The position numbers were made by a program, and so were the translations under genes. Under the pieces are notes generated by a model. It saw only the letters and a list, made by a program, of their open reading frames with translations. It ran no database searches and had not been told where the DNA came from. Shown here piece after piece: positions 8,350 through 15,392 of a DNA stretch of 22,829 nucleotides (the first letter of the stretch is position 1; each line of letters begins with the position of its first letter). The stretch lies in NCBI GenBank assembly GCA_002471185.1, contig DKPL01000025.1:446-23274 (forward strand). Reading direction: 5' to 3'. The stretch is from Bacteroides sp. UBA7335. Lineage in GTDB: Bacteria > Bacteroidota > Bacteroidia > Bacteroidales > Bacteroidaceae.

Positions 8350-8973
8350 TTATTTTATGGAGTCGGCAACTTCCGAGGGTTTCGTTTCATCTTCATCAAC
8401 GTAGAATACCCCCTCCATATTGTGTATTTGATAGATAGTCATTTGTTGATTTGAGTCGAACCCATAACCTGTAATGACCCTATCGGGTTGTTCTATACGA
8501 ATATATTTATCCGAATAAACCTTTTCGGTTGCTTGATTCCAGTACAATAATTCGGTATTAAAACGTTCACCTTTTCGGTTCTGTATATCTACATTCCCAA
8601 TTAGTTTCCAAAGCTTTTGCCGATCGAAGAAATAGGCTGTATCAGCTTTTATGCTAGCCTCTACCTGATGGATAGAATCGAACTGTTCTAAGTAGACCCC
8701 TTTTTCGAAAGCCCAATGTGATGGACGCTTTCGGTCGAACACTAGCCATTCATCGGCCACAATACGATATCTGATAACTCCTGAGTCAGAAATAAAAGTT
8801 TCCACATCCAATGTTTCCATGGCAGGAAGTGAATCACGCTCCACAATAGCTTCGCCTAATTGCTTCTTACCACCGCCACAAGAGGGAAACAACATGAGCA
8901 TAACAATTGTCGCAAAGACAATTGTTATGCTCACATGTTTAGTTGTTATAGAGCTATTCAGTCTGTCAGACAT
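8350..8973 (-). CDS. lptC: LPS export periplasmic protein LptC (lipoprotein form)
   Basis: LptC links the LptBFG ABC transporter to the periplasmic bridge that carries LPS to the outer membrane. The 207-residue protein has a short charged start, a hydrophobic core (residues 14-29) and FPSCGGGKK, so Cys32 is a plausible lipidation site. E. coli LptC instead uses a transmembrane anchor. The mature part has the beta-jellyroll pattern of the family: DSGVIRYRIVADEW, HWAFEKGVYLEQFD, ADTAYFFDRQKLWKLIGNVDI and YSDKYIRIEQPDRVITGYGF. The TPR gene stop is only 3 bp before the ATG and the CNNM gene begins 16 bp after the stop. An unusual perfect inverted repeat lies in codons 14-27 and is listed separately. 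Identification is by fold pattern and the conserved neighbourhood. Confidence 0.88.
   Translation of the reverse strand: MSDRLNSSITTKHVSITIVFATIVMLMLFPSCGGGKKQLGEAIVERDSLPAMETLDVETFISDSGVIRYRIVADEWLVFDRKRPSHWAFEKGVYLEQFDSIHQVEASIKADTAYFFDRQKLWKLIGNVDIQNRKGERFNTELLYWNQATEKVYSDKYIRIEQPDRVITGYGFDSNQQMTIYQIHNMEGVFYVDEDETKPSEVADSIK
8895..8933 (-). repeat. Perfect 17-bp inverted repeat inside the lptC signal-sequence codons
   Basis: The arms TGAGCATAACAATTGTC (8895-8911) and GACAATTGTTATGCTCA (8917-8933) are exact reverse complements separated by 5 bases (GCAAA). Allowing a 2-base bulge, another 4 bp can pair outside the arms. It occupies nucleotides 41-79 of lptC and encodes the hydrophobic core of its signal sequence. 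In the mRNA it would form a stable hairpin shortly after the start codon. Confidence 0.9.
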
Positions 8974-8976
8974 AGA

Positions 8977-10302
8977 TTATCTGATTGTTGTAGACTCACC
9001 AATCCATCCACCGATATTAACACGATCACCGGTTTTATAACCTAGCATGAAAAGATCTTTAGCTTCAGGAGTGTATGCAGAATAACTTGAAATCAATTTG
9101 TTAGCCTCTTCAGCTACAGTTGGATCAACAGATTTTGCACGTTGCAACTTGTCAATAGCCAAGAAGAAAGTACATTTATTCAAAGCCATTTCGTCAGTCC
9201 ATTTATAGTTACCGGCATACAATGATGCGATTAACATATAGGGTGCACCGTAGTTAGGGTTGAATTGAATAGCCTTATTAGCATAGTTTCTAGCAGCCGA
9301 CAAGCGTTTAGCCGAAGCTAATACGTTAGCTGCTTTGAAAGCGATTTCTGCTTTTTTATTGTTATCAGTCTCTTGTTCGATAGCTTCGTCAAAGTATTTC
9401 ACAGAGCCATCAATATCGCCTTTTTTGAATGCCATAACAGCACAACCTTGAGCAGCATCTGCGCTAGGTTCAATTTGATAAGCATAAAGAGATGCTTGAA
9501 GATACGATTCATTTTCGCGGCAGCCCATCATAGCCATCACTTTAATGATTTCTTTCAATGCAGCAAGATTCGTTTTTTCAGCCTCAACTTTAGGAGCATA
9601 AATTTCTTCCAATGATTCGCAAGTAGCAGCACCACTATTGATAAATTGAGCATCCATATTGCTTCTTACTGTTTCCATAGCTTTTTTGGCAGACGGTTTT
9701 GTTTCAGTAGCCAAAGCTTGATCAGCATATTGAGTAGCAGTCAAGTAATCTTGAATAAATTGTTCTTTGTTAGCTGGGTTAGCTTGCATTCTTTGAGCAG
9801 ACATAGCCAAGAAGAAGTGCAACACATTAGCAGAAGCATCAGCTTTGTCAGCATCTACCGATTGTTTAAACCAGTCATAAGCTTGATTTACATCCGGAGA
9901 TGGTGAATATTGGATATAATCCAAAGCTTTTGCACCTAGAGCACCTTCAACAGAAACAGGAACCTTCACATTTTTAGCCAAAAATTCAGGAATAAACTTG
10001 ATTCTTTTGTCATGCAAATCCATCAATTCAGTAAAGTACTTTTGGTAATCAGCTGAATTACGATCTTTGTTAGTATCTAAAAAGTTTTTTAGAATTAAGA
10101 AACCATCAGTAAATGTATAATAACGAAGCGTAGGACAAGTTTCAATAACCATTTTCCAAGGTTCGTAAGCATCTTTAAAGTTTCCTGCTTTTACGGCTTC
10201 ACGAGCCACACTACTATTAGGAATACAAGCTTCATCTTGAGCCATAGCAGAGATTGCACCTGCAGATAGCACCAATGTAGCTAAAAGGTTTTTAAATTTC
10301 AT
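8977..10302 (-). CDS. Secreted tetratricopeptide-repeat protein
   Basis: This 441-residue protein has a Sec signal peptide (MKFKNLLATLVLSAGAISAMA, predicted cut before Gln22). The rest is alpha-helical, with TPR-like repeats that are clearest in the C-terminal half: ASLYAYQIEPSADAAQGCAVMAFKKGD, VKYFDEAIEQETDNNKKAEIAFKAA and LSAARNYANKAIQFNPNYGAPYMLIA. TPRs are protein-binding scaffolds, so a periplasmic adaptor role is likely, but the partner is unknown. It lies 52 bp after the outer-membrane barrel gene and 3 bp before lptC. This setting suggests a link to outer-membrane protein or LPS assembly; that is inference from position only. Confidence 0.88.
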   Translation of the reverse strand: MKFKNLLATLVLSAGAISAMAQDEACIPNSSVAREAVKAGNFKDAYEPWKMVIETCPTLRYYTFTDGFLILKNFLDTNKDRNSADYQKYFTELMDLHDKRIKFIPEFLAKNVKVPVSVEGALGAKALDYIQYSPSPDVNQAYDWFKQSVDADKADASANVLHFFLAMSAQRMQANPANKEQFIQDYLTATQYADQALATETKPSAKKAMETVRSNMDAQFINSGAATCESLEEIYAPKVEAEKTNLAALKEIIKVMAMMGCRENESYLQASLYAYQIEPSADAAQGCAVMAFKKGDIDGSVKYFDEAIEQETDNNKKAEIAFKAANVLASAKRLSAARNYANKAIQFNPNYGAPYMLIASLYAGNYKWTDEMALNKCTFFLAIDKLQRAKSVDPTVAEEANKLISSYSAYTPEAKDLFMLGYKTGDRVNIGGWIGESTTIR

Positions 10303-10354
10303 TGTATTTTCTAGTTTTTAGTTGTTATAATAAGATTTTGTATGTCTATCTTCA

Positions 10355-11620
10355 TTAGTCAACTTTACGTTTAAAGAACCAACGTTCATTAAATGTAATG
10401 CCGATGCTAAGTCTTAAAATATTCTCAGAAATCATTGATTGTTGCAACCCTTTCACATGAATATACTGAGCTGTTACACTAATAAGAGAACGCGATCGTG
10501 GAAGTGGCAGACCAAAACCTGCTGAAACTCCCCATTCACGAGCTGCTCTTTCACCATTTTCAGTTTTATAATATGGAGTTTGATAATAACCACCAATGCG
10601 ATATTTTATCAACGCCAAATAGTTTCTTGCCATTTTTGATGGGATATACTCCGCACCGGCTGAGATTTTAGTACGATCACAAAAAGCATTTGGTTGGTTC
10701 ATGTAAGTTACATCTCCCCAATATTCTTTGCTATAATCTGCACCAAAGGTCAAACGATCATCGTACTTGTAAGTGAAACCAACGCCAAAACTAGTCGGTA
10801 TACCAAAAGTTGCGATAGAATCGCTAGTAGTGGTTACACTTGTAGAGGTTTGAATCGTTGTCTCATTATTTAAATGATGTCCGGGTGAGAATACTGCACC
10901 CAATGTCACTTTATGCTTTTGACCGAAAGCCTGTGTATATTGCGCCCCCAAATCTATCTTATAGCTTTTGAAAGAAGAATAAGTTGTTTCAGAATAAGAG
11001 GGAGTTGTAGTACCCGAACCCGATGATGATGGGTAAGAGGGATAAATCATCGTAAGGCTACGACTGATATCACCCCAAAGGAAAGAGATGTTGGCTCCTA
11101 ATGAAAAGTTATTAAAAACCTTTGCCCCTATACCTCCAAATACTTGATGCAATCCACCATCGCCATACACTTGCTTGGTATAATTGGGTGTGGTAGCTGT
11201 TTCAGAGTATGCTTGAGCCACATTATAGCCCACACTCGAATAAGGCAATAACCCTACTGTCAAAGCAAGTCTGCGATGTGCTCTAAACTGCATCGCCAAA
11301 TAGTCGAAACTTGAATTCTTCACATTCATCTTCAATAACCCGTCGCTCAAGTTGTCATTTTGCATCGACATACCTCCTTCGAAGATAAATGTCAATGAGT
11401 CAACTGATGTGTACGAAGCAGGATTCATTGGATTAATCTGTGAACCATCGCGCAAACCGTAAGCAATCCCTCCCATCGCTCTACTATTTCCAAAATTGGG
11501 ACTCGATAAGTCACCATAGCCGTATCGTGTGTAGGGGGAGTTTGTATTATTCTGCGCTAAAGCAATGCCCGAAACGGTTGCGAGCAAAAGCACACAGAGT
11601 GTCTGTTTAAATCCTACCAT
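10355..11620 (-). CDS. Outer-membrane beta-barrel protein (FadL/OMPP1-like)
   Basis: This 421-residue protein starts with a signal peptide (MVGFKQTLCVLLLATVSGIALA, cut before Gln23). Its N-terminal block SPYTRYGYGDL, RAMGGIAYGLRDG and INPMNPASYTSVDSLTFIFEGG is typical of Bacteroidetes members of the FadL/OMPP1-like group. The rest alternates short beta-strands with turns, for example LALTVGLLPYSSVGYNV, LTFGADYSKEYWGDVTY and RSLISVTAQYIHVKGL. It ends in RLSIGITFNERWFF, matching the C-terminal aromatic strand of outer-membrane barrels. The ligand is unknown; FadL relatives pass hydrophobic molecules. The ATG lies inside the last codons of coaX (14-bp overlap), so translation is probably coupled, although coaX is metabolically unrelated. 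Confidence 0.85.
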   Translation of the reverse strand: MVGFKQTLCVLLLATVSGIALAQNNTNSPYTRYGYGDLSSPNFGNSRAMGGIAYGLRDGSQINPMNPASYTSVDSLTFIFEGGMSMQNDNLSDGLLKMNVKNSSFDYLAMQFRAHRRLALTVGLLPYSSVGYNVAQAYSETATTPNYTKQVYGDGGLHQVFGGIGAKVFNNFSLGANISFLWGDISRSLTMIYPSYPSSSGSGTTTPSYSETTYSSFKSYKIDLGAQYTQAFGQKHKVTLGAVFSPGHHLNNETTIQTSTSVTTTSDSIATFGIPTSFGVGFTYKYDDRLTFGADYSKEYWGDVTYMNQPNAFCDRTKISAGAEYIPSKMARNYLALIKYRIGGYYQTPYYKTENGERAAREWGVSAGFGLPLPRSRSLISVTAQYIHVKGLQQSMISENILRLSIGITFNERWFFKRKVD

Positions 11621-12338
11621 TATTAAAGTTTAATATTCTATTTAATCCTTTCAATACTAAAAATCTATCTGCAAAGATGATACTTTTTATGCTTTCATCA
11701 AAAGAAAATTCATCTCCGCCAGTTAAAAAAACCAAAAGTTCAGGATATTTATACCTCATGGCTTCAATATAACCTGAAATCTCAAATTGTATGCCTTGCC
11801 AAACTCCAGCTCGAATGGCTGTTTCGGTAGTATCACCCCAAAATGGCAAATCACCTTCGGATGATATCAATGGCAATTTCCCTGTAAAGTGATGCAAGGC
11901 TTTGAAACGCATCTGCAAACCGGGTGAAATATTACCACCATGGTACTGCTTTTTAGAGTCTATAAACTCATAAGTGATGCAAGTTCCGGCATCTACCACA
12001 AGCAAATCTTTATCAGGGCGTTCGCCCGCAGCTCCTACCACGGCGGCTATTCGATCATAACCTAACGTTTGTGGAGTTTTATAAAGATTGATTATCGGCA
12101 AAGGGGTGTTTGCATCTAAATAAAGCAAAGGGATACCCAGTTGGCTCAGTTGATTTTCCACGACTTCACTTAGCGGAACTACAGTTGCTACAATGGCTCT
12201 TTTTGTTCCATATTTATAGCATATTGAAACCACATCCGCAAGGTCTTGATTGGAGTTGTACACCACTTCCTTTAGGGTGTTATTATCGAATACGGCAATC
12301 TTTGCGCAGGTGTTACCTATGTCAATTATTAAGTTCAC
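11607..12338 (-). CDS. coaX: Type III pantothenate kinase
   Basis: CoaX phosphorylates pantothenate in the first step of coenzyme A synthesis. From the GTG chosen here the protein is 243 residues and opens MNLIIDIGNT, the standard CoaX start with the ASKHA phosphate-binding motif. Further conserved blocks are TLGYDR (91-96), VDAGTCITYE (115-124), GGNISPGLQMR (134-144) and FLTGGD. An in-frame TTG 30 bp upstream (12368-12366) would add ten residues not usual in the family, and that TTG lies within a TAnnTTTG promoter box, so I prefer the GTG. It is the first gene of the run through the barrel protein, TPR protein, lptC, CNNM protein and chaperone. Confidence 0.94.
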   Translation of the reverse strand: MNLIIDIGNTCAKIAVFDNNTLKEVVYNSNQDLADVVSICYKYGTKRAIVATVVPLSEVVENQLSQLGIPLLYLDANTPLPIINLYKTPQTLGYDRIAAVVGAAGERPDKDLLVVDAGTCITYEFIDSKKQYHGGNISPGLQMRFKALHHFTGKLPLISSEGDLPFWGDTTETAIRAGVWQGIQFEISGYIEAMRYKYPELLVFLTGGDEFSFDESIKSIIFADRFLVLKGLNRILNFNNGRI

Positions 12339-12365
12339 AAACAGTTTGTTGATTTTCTTGGCGGA

Positions 12366-12373
12366 CAAAGATA
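12366..12373 (-). promoter_or_regulatory. Candidate -7 promoter element for coaX and the envelope gene run
   Basis: The minus strand reads TATCTTTG, a full match to TAnnTTTG, 27 bp before the GTG at 12338. A transcript would start near 12360 and have a leader of about 22 bases. No convincing -33 TTTG lies at the usual distance; a TTTG is 15 bp upstream, which is short. Confidence 0.45.
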
Positions 12374-12831
12374 GAGATTATATTTAAACAAATGCATAAA
12401 GTTAACTTAACTTTTAAAACTAAAAGAATTAAACTGAACGACTTAGCATAATGTTATGATAAGCGGCATAATTTAGGGTTTGTTTTAAATTATAATGCAC
12501 AAAAAGATCAAAGTAGGCATTACGGTAGACAACATATCAACAACACTTATATCCGAATAAGAAGTAGTACACAGTCAAGCCTTTAGTCTGGTGCATCTAT
12601 AGGCGCACTGTGGTGTACCTATAGATGTACAACCGTGCGCCTATAGATGCACTACTTCGCGAAGCTACACCTCATCTGATAAAAATAGATTACTTTTCAA
12701 CAGAATAACAATGGGGCAATTGAAGCATGTGGGAACTTCACTTTTTTTGTTATGCTTATATGATATAGCCGTTTTTCTCTGCTATATTCACACCACAACC
12801 AGTGCTCGCCAACTCTATAGGTAGGCCATCA
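12374..12831. other. Long non-coding region between coaX and the histidine phosphatase gene
   Basis: About 460 bp without a convincing gene. The coaX-proximal third is very AT-rich and includes a small palindrome CATAATGTTATG at 12447-12458. The middle holds the CTATAG palindrome cluster (listed separately). The last third has a plus-strand 5-bp stem TGAAG/CTTCA (12721-12740) followed by seven T, and an ATATAGC/GCTATAT pair (12763-12769 and 12781-12787). None of the short open frames has a plausible start or protein-like composition. Confidence 0.75.
12561..12664. repeat. Cluster of three 18-bp CTATAG palindromes in an outer inverted repeat
   Basis: Unit 1 GTGCATCTATAGGCGCAC is at 12591-12608, unit 2 GTGTACCTATAGATGTAC at 12613-12630 and unit 3 GTGCGCCTATAGATGCAC at 12635-12652. 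Each is an imperfect palindrome centred on CTATAG. Unit 3 is the exact reverse complement of unit 1, and unit 2 differs from unit 3 at three positions. The units repeat every 22 bp with 4-bp spacers. Outside them GAAGTAGT (12561-12568) pairs with ACTACTTC (12651-12658), and a perfect 10-bp palindrome CTTCGCGAAG covers 12655-12664. The function is unknown; possibilities include a protein-binding array, a dispersed palindromic repeat or a structured RNA. Confidence 0.88.
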
Positions 12832-14070
12832 CTATTGGTTTAAGAGCTGCAAATAGTAATGGCGTACATCATCCCAACTATACCATGGATAGCGTGTTGT
12901 TTCTAATGGAAACGCAACATCCCGTTCATTGAGCATCATTTTCACTAAGTAGTGATTGGTAGCATCTTTGCAAAACACCCATACGATGTTGGCTGCCATG
13001 GGCGACACTTGGTAATCTTTCCAAATGGTTGCTATATCTTGAGCAGAAGCTGTTGTTTGAGAAGCTTCGGGAATACCCAACAAGGCTGCAAAAGGAATGA
13101 TGGTTTCGGCATGAGCAAATCGAAGTATGCTCAGGGGAACACTGCTAACCAACGCTTTATCAGTGGTGGTTATAAAATCTTGCAACAAGGGTTTACTGAT
13201 ATTCACTTGCAATTGGCCGAACCCGCCATAAGGCCCTTTCTCCATATATTGGTGAGCATTTTGCACAAGCCACCCCAAACGCATGCTTTCTTCATCAATG
13301 GTGGGAGTCAGAAAGTTAGGCAGAGGAATATCGGGAGCTATTGCAATAGTATTGTATAGATTGAGTAGAAATTCGCTGCGTTGAGATTGAGTGATGGTTG
13401 ACGAATTGACTATATAGCGGTCTATCAATTTATTATCTTTAAGCAAATGTTCTTTAAAGGCTTTGAGTTGCAATGCCCATGCGCCATGATTCTTAAATTC
13501 AAGGTAGTCAACATTGGTTTCAAAAAAATTGAGCAACGAGTTTTGTCTGGGAAGCACCGTCAGCGCTTTATCATCTATACATTCGGGGCAAAGGGTGGCT
13601 AGCTGGTCTAAAAAGGCTTCGCAACTTTGCTGACAGCGCTCTTTGCTATCTACCCATACAGATAACGTTTTAAAAACCTCGCTGCCATAGCCACGAAAAA
13701 GCCGCTGAGCAATGCCGCGCTGTTGTGCTGCGCCTACATCAGTCAATGTACCCCACTTCCCGGCGTAAAGTCTATTTTGCTTTAAGAGTAACTCCAAAAG
13801 CGCTGTACCTGTATCGGTAAGGTTAGCATCGTGTTGCTGTGCTTCTAGGAGTTTTATAAGCCATTGGTTTTCTTTATCCGATACGGGGTAACGAGATCCA
13901 TGACGAGTGACGTGGTTAATCAGGCAAACTTGATATCCATCAGGAATTTCTGCCGATGATAAACCTAGGGTATCATAGGGCATATAGGTGCCGCATAATT
14001 TGTGCGACTGTGCGGTAGCTTCAACACTAAAAGTTATTGAAATCATAAGTAGTAAAATAGTTATTCTCAT
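12832..14070 (-). CDS. Secreted histidine-type phosphatase, MINPP-like (HAE motif)
   Basis: This 412-residue protein has a signal peptide (MRITILLLMISITFSVEATA) and the branch-2 histidine phosphatase signature. The phosphate-binding loop is RHGSRYP at 56-62, with His57 the expected nucleophile. The acid/base tripeptide is HAE at 320-322 (RFAHAETIIPFAALLG). HAE rather than HD is typical of multiple inositol polyphosphate phosphatases. Such enzymes degrade phytate, and one has been described in Bacteroides thetaiotaomicron, so inositol phosphates are the leading substrate guess. Several cysteines (for example C146, C150, C161, C164) could form disulfides in the periplasm. The gene stands alone on the minus strand, 101 bp from the divergent DUF4105 gene, with a long non-coding tail downstream. 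Substrate and exact location are inference. Confidence 0.88.
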   Translation of the reverse strand: MRITILLLMISITFSVEATAQSHKLCGTYMPYDTLGLSSAEIPDGYQVCLINHVTRHGSRYPVSDKENQWLIKLLEAQQHDANLTDTGTALLELLLKQNRLYAGKWGTLTDVGAAQQRGIAQRLFRGYGSEVFKTLSVWVDSKERCQQSCEAFLDQLATLCPECIDDKALTVLPRQNSLLNFFETNVDYLEFKNHGAWALQLKAFKEHLLKDNKLIDRYIVNSSTITQSQRSEFLLNLYNTIAIAPDIPLPNFLTPTIDEESMRLGWLVQNAHQYMEKGPYGGFGQLQVNISKPLLQDFITTTDKALVSSVPLSILRFAHAETIIPFAALLGIPEASQTTASAQDIATIWKDYQVSPMAANIVWVFCKDATNHYLVKMMLNERDVAFPLETTRYPWYSWDDVRHYYLQLLNQ

Positions 14071-14135
14071 ATATTAACAACTACTACTATAAAGAATTGT
14101 TCACCTAAAGAAATGGCTATCACAGAAATATGTGG

Positions 14136-14143
14136 TATCTTTG
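14136..14143 (+). promoter_or_regulatory. Candidate -7 promoter element for the DUF4105 gene
   Basis: TATCTTTG, a full match to TAnnTTTG, lies 28 bp before the GTG start, nearly the same arrangement as coaX. It is in the 101-bp spacer between the divergent phosphatase and DUF4105 genes. A weaker minus-strand box, TATTTCTG, near 14115-14122 could serve the histidine phosphatase. No clear -33 element is visible for either. Confidence 0.45.
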
Positions 14144-14171
14144 TGCCGAATTTTAAAAAGAATAAGCGAAA

Positions 14172-15392
14172 GTGTATAAAATCAAGATATTACTGCTATC
14201 GATACTTATCGGTTTGGGAGTAACAAAGAGCCAAGCCAACACAATCAATGCCTCAGATATGGACTCGGTACGCATCAGCCTACTGACTTGTGCGCCTGGT
14301 AGCCCTATCTATACGCTTTTTGGACATACGGCCATTCGGTATGAAAATCCTTCGAAGGGCATTGATGCAGTGTTCAACTATGGGCTTTTCAGCTTCAACC
14401 AGTCCAATTTTATATGGCGTTTTTCATTAGGAGAAACAGACTATCAACTTGGCATTGAGAGTTTTGAACGCTTCAAGTGGGAGTATGATTATTTTGAACG
14501 TGATGTTTGGCAGCAAACTCTTAACCTTACTTCGCAAGAGAAGGCTAGCCTAATAGCTGCACTAGAGGAAAATGCACAACCTGCCAATCGCATTTATCGC
14601 TACAACTTTTTTTATGACAACTGTGCTACACGTCCTCGCGACAAGATAGAGGAAAGTATACTAGGTGAGGTTATTTATCAACCCTTTTCAGACAATGGTA
14701 AAGCTAAAACGTTTCGCGACGTGATTTATCAATACACACAAAACAATCCGTGGTCGCGCTTTGGCATGGATTTTTGTGTAGGCAGCGAGGCAGATCGCCC
14801 TATTAGCGACCGGCTGGCCATGTTTGCTCCATTCTATCTAAAAGAGGCTTTGGATAAAGCTACGATAAAAACCGATAGCACACAGCACCCCTTGGTGCTG
14901 AACACCACACAAGTGGTATGGGCAGACCAAGAGAATGTAGAACATGATTTCACAGATACCTTGCTAGATATCTTTACCCCTATCCGATCGGCTTTACTGC
15001 TATTTATAATCGTGGCAGCTTTGACCATTTATGGCATTAAACATGGTAAAGGATATTGGTGGCTAGATCTTATCTTGTTTGCCGTAGCAGGATTGTCAGG
15101 GTGTGTTATCGCCTTTTTGGCACTCTTTTCAACACACCCGGCAGTGAGTCAAAACTATTTATTATTTGTCTTTCACCCAGGTCAGCTGCTTTTTCTACCA
15201 TTTATCGTCATTGCGGTCAGGAAAAGGCAAAGAAGCTGGTATCACGTGTTTAACTTCGTGGTTTTAACACTTTTTATAGTGCTTTTTCCCTTGATACCGC
15301 AAAGAATTAATTTAGCTATCGTACCTTTGGCACTGTGTTTGTTGATACGTTCACTAAGCAATCTGATTTTGACATATAAAAAACATAAATGA
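14172..15392 (+). CDS. DUF4105 (Lnb N-terminal periplasmic domain) membrane protein
   Basis: This 406-residue protein has a GTG start, chosen because it gives a full signal sequence (KIKILLLSILIGLGVTKSQA). The soluble N-terminal domain, about 30-265, matches the DUF4105 pattern: ISLLTCAPGSPIYTLFGHTAIRY, VFNYGLFSF, RFSLGETDYQL and YRYNFFYDNCATRPRD. A histidine in FGH (His52) and a cysteine in NC (Cys151) are spaced as in permuted papain-like folds, so a thiol hydrolase is possible but unproven. About five membrane segments follow, near 271-290, 297-320, 329-348, 357-375 and 379-400. Its last four bases (ATGA) overlap the start of the next gene, implying tight translational coupling. The function is unknown; an envelope role is inferred from topology. 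Confidence 0.85.
   Translation: MYKIKILLLSILIGLGVTKSQANTINASDMDSVRISLLTCAPGSPIYTLFGHTAIRYENPSKGIDAVFNYGLFSFNQSNFIWRFSLGETDYQLGIESFERFKWEYDYFERDVWQQTLNLTSQEKASLIAALEENAQPANRIYRYNFFYDNCATRPRDKIEESILGEVIYQPFSDNGKAKTFRDVIYQYTQNNPWSRFGMDFCVGSEADRPISDRLAMFAPFYLKEALDKATIKTDSTQHPLVLNTTQVVWADQENVEHDFTDTLLDIFTPIRSALLLFIIVAALTIYGIKHGKGYWWLDLILFAVAGLSGCVIAFLALFSTHPAVSQNYLLFVFHPGQLLFLPFIVIAVRKRQRSWYHVFNFVVLTLFIVLFPLIPQRINLAIVPLALCLLIRSLSNLILTYKKHK

Noticed and set aside
12591..12652. CRISPR-like array from three similar 18-bp units
   Set aside because: The units are palindromic, occur in both orientations and are separated by only 4 bp, so there are no spacers. No cas gene is nearby.
12952..13359. 135-codon plus-strand open frame
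   Set aside because: It lies antisense within the histidine phosphatase gene, whose motifs RHGSRYP and HAE prove the minus-strand frame.
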